DNA of 5,380 bases from Bacteroidales bacterium. GTDB lineage: Bacteria; Bacteroidota; Bacteroidia; Bacteroidales; UBA932. Location of the stretch: positions 1-5,380 of the forward strand of contig JAFYMJ010000108.1 in the NCBI GenBank assembly GCA_017556665.1, in the 5' to 3' direction. The translations under genes and the position numbers were made by a program. The first letter of the stretch is position 1, and every line of letters starts with the position of its first letter. Positions 1 through 5,380 of this stretch are shown here, one piece after another. The notes beneath the pieces are model-generated. The model was not told the origin of the DNA. It was given only the letters and a program-made list of their open reading frames with translations, and ran no database searches.

Positions 1-1
1 A

Positions 2-340
2 ATCAAGGGGAAAAGGGGTGCTGAATTTAGCATTGCCGCACTTGTCTCTTTAGCTAATGTATGCACCGCAAACAACACCATTGCAATCATTACAACAGGC
101 CCTATTGCCAAAGATATTTCAAACAAATATGGAGTTGATTCCATGAAAAGTGCAAGTATCCTTGATACATTCTCTTGCCTTATACAAGGTGTGATACCAT
201 ATGGTGCCCAAATGCTGATGGCATCCCAGATTGCAGCAGTATCTTCAATTTCTATTCTGGAGTATCTGTATTACCCTTATGCACTTGGAATAATTGCTAC
301 ACTTGCAATAATTTTCAGATTCCCCAAAAACATATCATAG
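2..340 (+). CDS. nhaC: NhaC-family Na+/H+ antiporter, C-terminal fragment (5' end outside window)
   Basis: The frame is open from the window edge to a TAG stop and gives the last 112 residues of an integral inner-membrane Na+/H+ antiporter of the NhaC family (Na_H_antiporter fold). Such proteins exchange cytoplasmic Na+ for H+ and help pH and sodium homeostasis. What is visible: a loop with KGKRGAEF (residues 2-9 of the fragment), a polar helix break TANNT (22-26) followed by IAIITTGPIAKDIS, then LDTFSCLIQGVIPYGAQ (about 54-70), and a last hydrophobic helix YALGIIATLAIIFRF (about 93-107) ending in a short basic tail. The TANNT, GPIAKDI and DTFSC...QG.IPYGAQ patterns are those I associate with NhaC proteins; this is recognition from memory, not a search. 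The ATG at 143 is internal and should not be taken as the start, because conserved family sequence continues upstream of it. The gene converges on the tRNA-Arg gene, with 22 bp between its stop and the tRNA 3' end. The family call is firm; ion specificity is not determinable here. Confidence 0.88.
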   Translation: MKGKRGAEFSIAALVSLANVCTANNTIAIITTGPIAKDISNKYGVDSMKSASILDTFSCLIQGVIPYGAQMLMASQIAAVSSISILEYLYYPYALGIIATLAIIFRFPKNIS

Positions 341-362
341 GTATAGTAAGGAGGGGATTTAG

Positions 363-434
363 TACCCCCGGGCGGAATCGAACCGCCACCCTAAGAACCG
401 GAATCTTATATTCTATCCTTTAAACTACAGGGGC
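363..434 (-). tRNA. tRNA-Arg, anticodon CCG
   Basis: The minus strand folds as a complete 72-nt cloverleaf. The acceptor stem GCCCCTG pairs with CGGGGGT (with G-U wobbles at the first and sixth pairs), followed by discriminator A. The D-arm is GTTT / loop AAAGGATA / GAAT. The anticodon arm is TAAGA, loop TTCCGGT, TCTTA. The variable loop is GGGT. The T-arm is GGCGG, loop TTCGATT, CCGCC. The anticodon CCG (plus-strand bases 399-401) reads CGG, an arginine codon. The 3' CCA is not encoded, since the gene is followed by C-T-A, so it must be added after transcription. A perfect Bacteroidota -7 promoter element lies directly upstream on the same strand. No clear terminator is visible after the 3' end before the convergent antiporter gene. 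Confidence 0.96.
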
Positions 435-441
435 AAACAAA

Positions 442-463
442 GCAAAATTAGCTATTTTTTTGC
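442..463. repeat. Inverted repeat GCAAAA / TTTTGC in the divergent promoter region
   Basis: GCAAAA at 442-447 is repeated in inverted form as TTTTGC at 458-463, with 10 bases between. The left arm overlaps the -7 element of the tRNA promoter on the minus strand, and the right arm overlaps the TTTG that could act as the -33 element of fabD. The symmetry may simply result from two divergent promoters whose elements share TTTG-like sequence, so an operator role is only a possibility. Confidence 0.35.
443..450 (-). promoter_or_regulatory. Bacteroidota -7 promoter element for tRNA-Arg
   Basis: On the minus strand this reads TAATTTTG, an exact match to the Bacteroidota vegetative sigma -7 consensus TAnnTTTG. 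It lies 8 nt upstream of the first base of the mature tRNA, so transcription would begin almost at the tRNA 5' end with little or no leader. The corresponding -33 element is not clear; the minus strand has only a T-rich run (about 469-478) in that area. The element sits back to back with the fabD promoter. Confidence 0.6.
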
Positions 464-487
464 AAGTGAAAAAAAATACTATATTTG
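459..487 (+). promoter_or_regulatory. Putative fabD promoter, TTTG and TAnnTTTG
   Basis: TATATTTG at 480-487 matches TAnnTTTG exactly and lies 26 bp before the fabD start codon, which would give a leader of roughly 20 nt. A TTTG at 459-462 could serve as the -33 box. The 17-bp gap is a little shorter than the roughly 19-21 bp usual for Bacteroidota, so the upstream box is less certain than the -7 box. Confidence 0.6.
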
Positions 488-513
488 CCAACACATAATT
501 TAATAAGATTATA

Positions 514-1389
514 ATGAGAGCATATGTATTCCCTGGACAAGGGGCTCAATACACAGGAATGGGATTGGACCTGTACAACAATAATCCCATTGCAAAGGAG
601 ATGTTTGAGAAAGCAAATGAAATTCTTGGATTCAAGATTACAGATATTATGTTTTATGGCTCAGCCGACGAGCTTAAGCAGACCAAAGTTACCCAACCTG
701 CAATTTTCCTACACTCGGTTATTTTGGCAAAATGCACACCAGACTTTAGTCCAGAAATGGTTGCAGGCCACTCACTTGGAGAATTCTCTGCATTGGTTGC
801 AGCTGGCGCAATGAGTTTTGAAGATGGCCTTGTTCTTGTATCAAAGAGAGCTATGGCAATGCAAAAAGCCTGCGAGGCAAAACCATCAACAATGGCCGCA
901 GTTTTAGGACTGGACGATGAAACCATTGAGCAAATTTGCACAGAAACTGAGGGTGTTGTTGTAGCAGCAAACTACAACTGCAAAGGTCAAGTTGTTATAT
1001 CGGGAGAAATTGAAGCAGTAGAAAAGGCATGCGTAGCCCTAAAGGCTGCCGGTGCAAAAAGGGCATTGGTACTTCCAGTTGGAGGAGCATTCCACTCTCC
1101 AGTTATGGATCCAGCCAGAGTTGAACTTGCCCAAGCCATTGAAAAAACAAATATTGTTACCCCAATATGTCCTGTTTACCAAAATGTTGATGCTAAGCCT
1201 CACACAGACCCAAAAGAGATAAAAGAGAACTTGCTGGTTCAACTTACAGCACCTGTCAAATGGACCCAATCTGTTGAAAATATGGTGTCTGATGGAGCTG
1301 ACCATTTTACAGAACTTGGTCCTGGTGCAGTATTGCAAGGTCTTGTTAAAAAGATTGCACCTTCAGTTGAAATTGATGGCAAAAATTAG
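514..1389 (+). CDS. fabD: Malonyl-CoA:acyl carrier protein transacylase
   Basis: This 291-residue cytoplasmic enzyme moves the malonyl group from malonyl-CoA to the phosphopantetheine arm of acyl carrier protein, the step that supplies extender units for type II fatty-acid synthesis. All catalytic landmarks are present: the N-terminal PGQGAQ motif (residues 7-12, oxyanion-hole Gln12), the nucleophile elbow GHSLGE with Ser87, Arg112 which holds the malonyl carboxylate, His194 in GAFHSP, and Gln243 in QLTAPVKW. The spacings Ser to Arg (25 residues) and His to Gln (49) equal those of Escherichia coli FabD (Ser92, Arg117, His201, Gln250). Arg112 argues for malonyl specificity and not another acyl group. 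Length is normal and the frame intact. The ATG is chosen because PGQGAQ follows six residues later, as expected. There is no Shine-Dalgarno sequence before it, only AT-rich DNA, which is normal for Bacteroidota. It appears to be a single-gene unit with its own promoter and a hairpin terminator; no other fab gene or ACP gene is seen beside it. Confidence 0.97.
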   Translation: MRAYVFPGQGAQYTGMGLDLYNNNPIAKEMFEKANEILGFKITDIMFYGSADELKQTKVTQPAIFLHSVILAKCTPDFSPEMVAGHSLGEFSALVAAGAMSFEDGLVLVSKRAMAMQKACEAKPSTMAAVLGLDDETIEQICTETEGVVVAANYNCKGQVVISGEIEAVEKACVALKAAGAKRALVLPVGGAFHSPVMDPARVELAQAIEKTNIVTPICPVYQNVDAKPHTDPKEIKENLLVQLTAPVKWTQSVENMVSDGADHFTELGPGAVLQGLVKKIAPSVEIDGKN

Positions 1390-1454
1390 CAATCCAAAAC
1401 AGGCATAAACCACTCTTGTAACATTAGAGTTACTTTAATATAGAAAGTTTTTAA

Positions 1455-1504
1455 AAACCTCTTCAAATTGGAATAATATTCATAAATTTGGGGAGGTTTA
1501 TTTT
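1455..1504 (+). terminator. Hairpin terminator downstream of fabD
   Basis: Bases 1455-1469 pair with 1485-1499 over 15 bp (AAACCTC...GAGGTTT outer part, with two G-U pairs), and the loop contains a smaller palindrome, GAAT / ATTC, at 1471-1474 and 1478-1481. A short T tract follows (1501-1504, after one A). The stem starts 65 bp after the fabD stop. An A run (1453-1457) on the left side would be a T run on the other strand, so the structure could act in both directions, although no minus-strand gene is seen that would need it. Confidence 0.7.
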
Positions 1505-1539
1505 ATATATATGGTTATAACTAGAAATAGTTTTTAACC

Positions 1540-1547
1540 TAATTGTG
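1540..1547 (+). promoter_or_regulatory. Tentative promoter element for the PFOR gene
   Basis: TAATTGTG matches TAnnTTTG at five of six fixed positions and lies 58 bp before the PFOR start codon. TAGTTTTT at 1528-1535 is an equally good rival, and no convincing TTTG lies at the expected -33 distance of either. The intergenic DNA from the fabD terminator to base 1605 is very AT-rich, and the true start site cannot be decided by eye. That a promoter lies here is likely, because a terminator precedes it and the gene looks highly expressed. Confidence 0.3.
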
Positions 1548-1605
1548 CTTTTTACTATAGAATATATCAAATTAACTAATTAATACTTTATATAATTAAA
1601 CGAAT

Positions 1606-4600
1606 ATGGCTAAAGAGAAACAATTTATTACCTGTGATGGTAACTTTGCTGCGGCCCACGTAGCATACATGTTTAGCGAGCTTGCAGCCATCTACCCTAT
1701 TACTCCGTCATCTACTATGGCTGAGTTGGTGGACGAGTGGTCTGCATTTGGCAAAAAGAACATTTTTGGCGAGCCTGTTAAGGTTGTTGAGATGCAAAGT
1801 GAGGGTGGTGCAGCAGGTGCAGTTCATGGATCGCTTCAAGCAGGTGTTCTAACTTCTACATTTACTGCTTCACAGGGTCTTCTTCTTATGATCCCTAACA
1901 TGTACAAGATAGCTGGAGAGCTTCTTCCTACAGTTTTCCACGTATCAGCTAGAGCGCTTGCGTCTCATGCTCTTTCTATCTTTGGTGATCATCAAGACGT
2001 TATGGCAGCAAGACAAACTGGTTTTGCATTCTTGGCATCTGCCAGCGTACAAGAGGCTATGGATATGGCAGCTGTAGCACATTTGGCTACTATCAAGTCT
2101 TCTGTTCCTTTTGTTCACTTCTTTGACGGTTTTAGAACTTCTCACGAGATACAAAAAATTGAGGCTATTGACGCAGAGGATCTTAAGAAAATGGTAAGTA
2201 CAAAATCACTTGCCAAATTCCGTGCAAGAGGTCTTAACCCTAACTCTCCTGTAACTAAAGGTACTGCACAAAACTCAGACGTTTACTTCCAAAACAGAGA
2301 GGCTTGTAACGCATACTATGAGGCAGTTCCAGATATCGTAGCAAGATATATGGGTGAGGTTAGCGAGCTAACTGGCAGACATTATCTTCCATTCGATTAC
2401 TACGGTGCAGAGAACGCAGAGAACGTAATCATTGCAATGGGTTCTGTTACAGAGACCATTAAAGAGGTAGTAGATTACTTGAACGCTAAAGGTAAATCTG
2501 TAGGTGTTGTTACAGTAAGACTATACAGACCATTCTCAGCTAAATATTTCCTAAGAGCTCTTCCTAAATCAACTAAGAGAATTGCTGTTCTTGACAGAAC
2601 TAAAGAGCCAGGTGCAGTAGGTGAGCCTCTATATGTAGATGTAAAATCTATGATTGCAGAGCATGGCCTTAACATTAAAGTTGTTGGTGGTAGATATGGT
2701 CTTTCTTCTAAAGACACTACTCCTGCTCAAATTATCTCAGTTTATGAGAACCTTGAGGCTAAAGAGATTAAGAATGACTTTACTATTGGTATTGTTGACG
2801 ATGTTACATTCAAATCTCTTCCTCAATTAGAGGAGATCAGTATGGCTAAAACTGGTACTTCAGAGCTTAAATTCTACGGATTAGGTTCAGACGGTACTGT
2901 AGGTGCCAACAAAAATACCATTAAAATTATCGGTGAGAACACCAGCAAATATTGCCAAGCATACTTTGACTATGATTCTAAGAAATCAGGTGGTTTCACT
3001 TGTTCACACTTAAGATTTGGTGATTCTCCAATCACTTCTCCATATTTGGTTTCTACTCCAGACTTCGTAGCATGCCACGTTCCTTCATACCTAAGCAAAT
3101 ACGATGTTCTTAGAGGTATCAAGAGAAACGGTACTCTATTGCTAAACAGCTTGTGGAGCACAGAGGAGACTCTTAAGAGAATTCCAGATCATGTAAAAGC
3201 AGAGATTGCTCACAAAAATGTAAACCTATACATTATCAACGCTACTAAGATTGCTGAGGAGATTGGTCTTGGTAACAGAACCAACACTATCCTTCAATCT
3301 GCATTCTTCAAAATCTCAGAGATTATTCCTTATGAGCTAGCTGTTAAAGCTATGAAGAAAGCTATTGACAAGAGCTACGGTAAAAAAGGTGAGAACATTG
3401 TTAACATGAACTACGCTGCTGTTGACAGAGGTTCTGAGTATGTTAAGGTAGAGGTTCCATTTGAGTGGAATAACCTAAGCCAAAGCAAATTCGTTCCAGA
3501 TTCATTCAACAGAATGGCTCCAGAGTGGGTTAAGAACGTAGCTGACGCTGTTAATGCACAATGTGGTAACGACCTTCCAGTTAGCGCATTCAAAGATATG
3601 GCAGACGGTGTAATTCCTGCTGGTACTGCTGCTTACGAGAAACGTGGTATTGCAACTCATATTCCTGAGTGGAGTGCAGAGAACTGTATCCAATGTAACC
3701 AATGTTCATTCGTATGTCCTCACGCTGCTATCCGTCCATTCTTAATGACAGAGGAAGAGGCTGCTAAAGCTCCAGCTGCAGTTAAGAAAGTTAAAGGTAA
3801 CGCAGTACTTAAAGATTACTACTTCACAATGCAAGTAGATCCAGCAGACTGTACAGGTTGCGGTAACTGTGCCGATGTATGTCCTGCCAAAACTAAAGCT
3901 CTTGTTATGCAACCTGCTGCAACTCAAGAGGCAGAGCAAGCTAACTTTGATTACCTACACTCACATGTTGGTTACAAAGACAATGTTGTTGCTAAAGAGC
4001 AAAACGTTAAGAATTCACAATTCGCTCAACCATTGTTTGAGTTCTCTGGAGCTTGTGCAGGTTGTGGTGAGACTCCTTATATTAAAGCTATCACTCAATT
4101 GTTTGGAGACAGAATGATGGTTGCTAATGCTACTGGTTGTTCTTCTATCTACTCTGGTTCATTCCCAGCATCTCCATACACTAAAGATAAAGATGGCAGA
4201 GGTCCAGCATGGGCTAACTCACTATTCGAGGACAACGCTGAGTTTGGTCTTGGTATGAGAGTTGGTACAGAGAGACTAAGAGAGACTGCTCAAAGATTGG
4301 TAGCTCAAGGTCTAGAGTGCGAGAGCTGTTCAGCTGAGTTAAAAGCTCTATTTGCTGAGTGGTTAACAAACAAAGACAACCCTAAAGCAGCAAGAGAGAT
4401 TGCAGACAAGATGATTCCTATGATTGAGGCTTGCAACTGCGATACTTGCAAAGAGCTTGCTAAATACAAAGATGTATTAACTCCAAGAAGCCAATGGATT
4501 ATTGGTGGCGACGGTTGGGGTTACGATATCGGATACGGTGGATTAGACCACGTATTGGCTTCTGGCGAGAATGTAAACGTTCTTGTAGTTGATACAGAGG

Positions 4601-5142
4601 TTTACTCAAACACTGGTGGTCAATCATCTAAATCAACACCTGCTGGTGCAGTTGCTAAATTCGCTACATCAGGTAAGAAGATCAGAAAGAAAGATCTTGG
4701 TATGATGGCTATGAGCTACGGTTATGTATACGTTGCACAAGTTGCTATGGGTGCAAGCCAAGCTCAATTCCTAAACGCTATTAAAGAGGCTGAGGCATAC
4801 AATGGTCCATCTCTAATTATTGCATACGCTCCTTGTATTAACCACGGCTTAAAAGCTGGTATGGGTAAGAGCCAAAGAGAGGAGAAGAGTGCAGTAGAGT
4901 GCGGTTACTGGCATCTATACAGATTCAACCCAGAGCTTGCTGAGCAAGGTAAGAATCCGTTCACACTAGATAGCAAAGAGCCAGATTGGACTAAATTCCA
5001 AGACTTCATTAAAGGCGAGGTTAGATATGCATCTTTACTTAAGACATTCCCTAACGAGGCTCAAGAGTTATTTAACTTAACAGAGGAGTTTGCTAAACTT
5101 CGTTTAGCTTCATACAAACGCCTTGCTGGTATTGCTGAGTAA
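1606..5142 (+). CDS. nifJ: Pyruvate:ferredoxin (flavodoxin) oxidoreductase, single-chain PFOR
   Basis: This 1178-residue cytoplasmic enzyme oxidises pyruvate with CoA to acetyl-CoA and CO2 and passes two electrons to ferredoxin or flavodoxin, a central step in anaerobic energy metabolism. Domain order is that of homodimeric PFORs. The N-terminal domain has YPITPSS (30-36), SEGGAAGAVHG (65-75) and Arg116; by alignment with Desulfovibrio africanus PFOR, Thr33, Glu66 and Arg116 match its active-site Thr31, Glu64 and Arg114. A transketolase C-like domain follows (about 265-390), then the gamma-type domain (about 425-620) and the EKR segment (678-680). The two-cluster ferredoxin domain has Cys694/697/700/704 and Cys749/752/755/759. 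The C-terminal thiamine-diphosphate domain has GDGWGYDIGYGGLDH (968-982) and DTEVYSNTGGQSSKS (996-1010). The proximal cluster ligands are Cys817, Cys820, Cys845 and Cys1077. Thus three [4Fe-4S] clusters are predicted and no key residue is missing. It ends near residue 1178, as NifJ proteins do, without the roughly 60-residue protective C-terminal extension of D. africanus. The start is set by the family N-terminus; no Shine-Dalgarno is seen. Codon use is extremely biased (Glu GAG 79 of 80, Arg mostly AGA), suggesting very high expression. Extra cysteines at 905, 908, 943, 945 and 948 are unexplained. Confidence 0.98.
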   Translation: MAKEKQFITCDGNFAAAHVAYMFSELAAIYPITPSSTMAELVDEWSAFGKKNIFGEPVKVVEMQSEGGAAGAVHGSLQAGVLTSTFTASQGLLLMIPNMYKIAGELLPTVFHVSARALASHALSIFGDHQDVMAARQTGFAFLASASVQEAMDMAAVAHLATIKSSVPFVHFFDGFRTSHEIQKIEAIDAEDLKKMVSTKSLAKFRARGLNPNSPVTKGTAQNSDVYFQNREACNAYYEAVPDIVARYMGEVSELTGRHYLPFDYYGAENAENVIIAMGSVTETIKEVVDYLNAKGKSVGVVTVRLYRPFSAKYFLRALPKSTKRIAVLDRTKEPGAVGEPLYVDVKSMIAEHGLNIKVVGGRYGLSSKDTTPAQIISVYENLEAKEIKNDFTIGIVDDVTFKSLPQLEEISMAKTGTSELKFYGLGSDGTVGANKNTIKIIGENTSKYCQAYFDYDSKKSGGFTCSHLRFGDSPITSPYLVSTPDFVACHVPSYLSKYDVLRGIKRNGTLLLNSLWSTEETLKRIPDHVKAEIAHKNVNLYIINATKIAEEIGLGNRTNTILQSAFFKISEIIPYELAVKAMKKAIDKSYGKKGENIVNMNYAAVDRGSEYVKVEVPFEWNNLSQSKFVPDSFNRMAPEWVKNVADAVNAQCGNDLPVSAFKDMADGVIPAGTAAYEKRGIATHIPEWSAENCIQCNQCSFVCPHAAIRPFLMTEEEAAKAPAAVKKVKGNAVLKDYYFTMQVDPADCTGCGNCADVCPAKTKALVMQPAATQEAEQANFDYLHSHVGYKDNVVAKEQNVKNSQFAQPLFEFSGACAGCGETPYIKAITQLFGDRMMVANATGCSSIYSGSFPASPYTKDKDGRGPAWANSLFEDNAEFGLGMRVGTERLRETAQRLVAQGLECESCSAELKALFAEWLTNKDNPKAAREIADKMIPMIEACNCDTCKELAKYKDVLTPRSQWIIGGDGWGYDIGYGGLDHVLASGENVNVLVVDTEVYSNTGGQSSKSTPAGAVAKFATSGKKIRKKDLGMMAMSYGYVYVAQVAMGASQAQFLNAIKEAEAYNGPSLIIAYAPCINHGLKAGMGKSQREEKSAVECGYWHLYRFNPELAEQGKNPFTLDSKEPDWTKFQDFIKGEVRYASLLKTFPNEAQELFNLTEEFAKLRLASYKRLAGIAE

Positions 5143-5161
5143 TTCTTAACGCTTTTAAGAA
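5143..5161 (+). other. Small AT-rich hairpin directly after the PFOR stop codon
   Basis: TTCTTAA (5143-5149) pairs with TTAAGAA (5155-5161) around a 5-base loop CGCTT. It begins at the base after the stop codon and precedes the stronger terminator by 9 bases. It is too AT-rich to be a strong terminator itself; it may help protect the 3' end of the message or be incidental. Confidence 0.35.
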
Positions 5162-5170
5162 ATAAACATG

Positions 5171-5203
5171 TACGGCCGGTTCAATGAATCGGCCGTATTT
5201 TTT
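5171..5203 (+). terminator. Intrinsic terminator of the PFOR gene
   Basis: TACGGCCGGTTC (5171-5182) pairs with GAATCGGCCGTA (5186-5197) over 12 bp with one G-U pair and a 3-base AAT loop, followed directly by six Ts (5198-5203). The GC-rich core CGGCCG stands out sharply from the AT-rich surroundings. It lies 28 bp after the stop codon and is the clearest terminator in the window. Confidence 0.93.
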
Positions 5204-5260
5204 ATTATAGTTATCCATATGTAACAACAAGGTGTAAATATATTTTTTATTTTCACATTT

Positions 5261-5278
5261 ACAATCAATTAACAATCA
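5261..5278. repeat. Short tandem-like direct repeat ACAATCA
   Basis: ACAATCA occurs at 5261-5267 and again at 5272-5278, one helical turn (11 bp) apart, centred about 40 bp upstream of the -7 element of the next gene. The spacing would suit a dimeric activator site, but seven-base repeats in AT-rich DNA arise easily by chance. Confidence 0.2.
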
Positions 5279-5306
5279 TTTAGAGTGAGAGTGTAAAAAT
5301 AAATTA

Positions 5307-5314
5307 TATATTTG
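5307..5314 (+). promoter_or_regulatory. Bacteroidota -7 promoter element for the gene starting at 5344
   Basis: TATATTTG is an exact TAnnTTTG match, 29 bp upstream of the ATG, giving a leader of roughly 20-25 nt. No TTTG is seen at the usual -33 distance (about 5283-5288 reads GAGTGA), so transcription may need an activator or tolerate a poor upstream box. Confidence 0.6.
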
Positions 5315-5343
5315 CATCCAGAAAATTTAATAAATTCAGTTTT

Positions 5344-5380
5344 ATGAAAAGATTTATAGCACTATTTATTGCCTTGGTAG
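5344..5380 (+). CDS. Start of a probable exported or membrane protein gene (3' end outside window)
   Basis: Only 12 codons are visible: MKRFIALFIALV. A lysine-arginine start followed by an unbroken hydrophobic stretch is the classical beginning of a Sec signal peptide or a first membrane segment. Support for a real gene comes from the strong terminator of the previous gene, the perfect -7 promoter element 29 bp upstream and the AT-rich region before the ATG. No function can be proposed from so little sequence. Confidence 0.6.
   Translation, partial: MKRFIALFIALV

Noticed and set aside
143..340. A separate small 65-residue membrane protein starting at ATG 143
   Set aside because: The same frame is open back to the window edge and encodes conserved NhaC-family sequence upstream of that Met, so it is an internal methionine of a longer gene.
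175..423. Plus-strand open frame of 82 codons overlapping the antiporter end and the tRNA
   Set aside because: It runs out of frame through the antiporter gene and then antisense through the tRNA gene; its composition is that of a shadow frame.
654..941. Open frame of 95 codons on the minus strand inside fabD
   Set aside because: It lies wholly antisense to a gene with all catalytic residues intact, has no recognisable motif, and is a by-product of the codon pattern of fabD. The same holds for the minus-strand frame at 1039-1338.
1411..1433. Short competing hairpins ACTCT/AGAGT and GTAAC/GTTAC just after fabD, resembling an attenuator
   Set aside because: Each stem is only 5 bp and AT-rich, there is no leader peptide or ligand-binding architecture, and such pairs are expected by chance in this composition.
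3869..4117. Plus-strand open frame of 82 codons inside the PFOR gene
   Set aside because: It is in another frame of an intact, strongly conserved coding region and includes no recognisable motif or start signal.
1606..5142. PFOR gene as a novel fusion or nitrogen-fixation gene
   Set aside because: Domain order and length are those of ordinary single-chain PFORs. The NifJ name is historical; no nif gene is nearby, so a housekeeping pyruvate role is far more likely.
1..5380. Mobile element, CRISPR array, phage or defence system
   Set aside because: I saw no transposase or integrase frame, no spaced direct repeats of CRISPR type, and no attachment-site duplication of the tRNA 3' end within the window. 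All long frames are explained by core genes.

Overview
This window reads as ordinary core chromosome of an anaerobic Bacteroidota, most likely order Bacteroidales. Several things point there. Perfect TAnnTTTG (-7 type) promoter elements sit before fabD, the tRNA gene and the last gene. Translation starts are AT-rich and lack a Shine-Dalgarno sequence. The two clearest proteins, a single-chain pyruvate:ferredoxin oxidoreductase and an NhaC-type antiporter, are of the kind found in gut Bacteroidales. The species cannot be named from the sequence alone.

Layout from left to right: (1) bases 2-340, the C-terminal 112 residues of an NhaC-family Na+/H+ antiporter, + strand, cut by the window edge; (2) 363-434, a tRNA-Arg(CCG) on the - strand, convergent with the antiporter gene; (3) 435-513, a 79-bp divergent promoter region serving the tRNA and fabD; (4) 514-1389, complete fabD (malonyl-CoA:ACP transacylase); (5) 1390-1605, an intergenic stretch with a long hairpin terminator and an AT-rich leader; (6) 1606-5142, a complete 1178-residue pyruvate:ferredoxin/flavodoxin oxidoreductase (PFOR, NifJ type); (7) 5143-5343, an intergenic stretch with a small hairpin, a textbook intrinsic terminator and a promoter; (8) 5344 to the window end, the first 12 codons of a gene whose product begins like a signal peptide.

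The genes look like separate transcription units, not one operon: each complete protein gene is followed by a hairpin, and promoter matches precede fabD and the last gene. Metabolically, PFOR makes acetyl-CoA plus reduced ferredoxin from pyruvate, and FabD loads malonyl units (made from acetyl-CoA) onto ACP for fatty-acid synthesis. This is a loose central-metabolism link, not evidence of joint regulation.

I found no mobile element, CRISPR array, phage gene, defence system or other novel multi-gene system. The observations most worth checking are the extreme codon bias of the PFOR gene (79 of 80 Glu codons are GAG, against 8 of 22 in fabD), an extra CxxC/CxCxxC cysteine group in its C-terminal domain, and the compact divergent promoter between tRNA-Arg and fabD.
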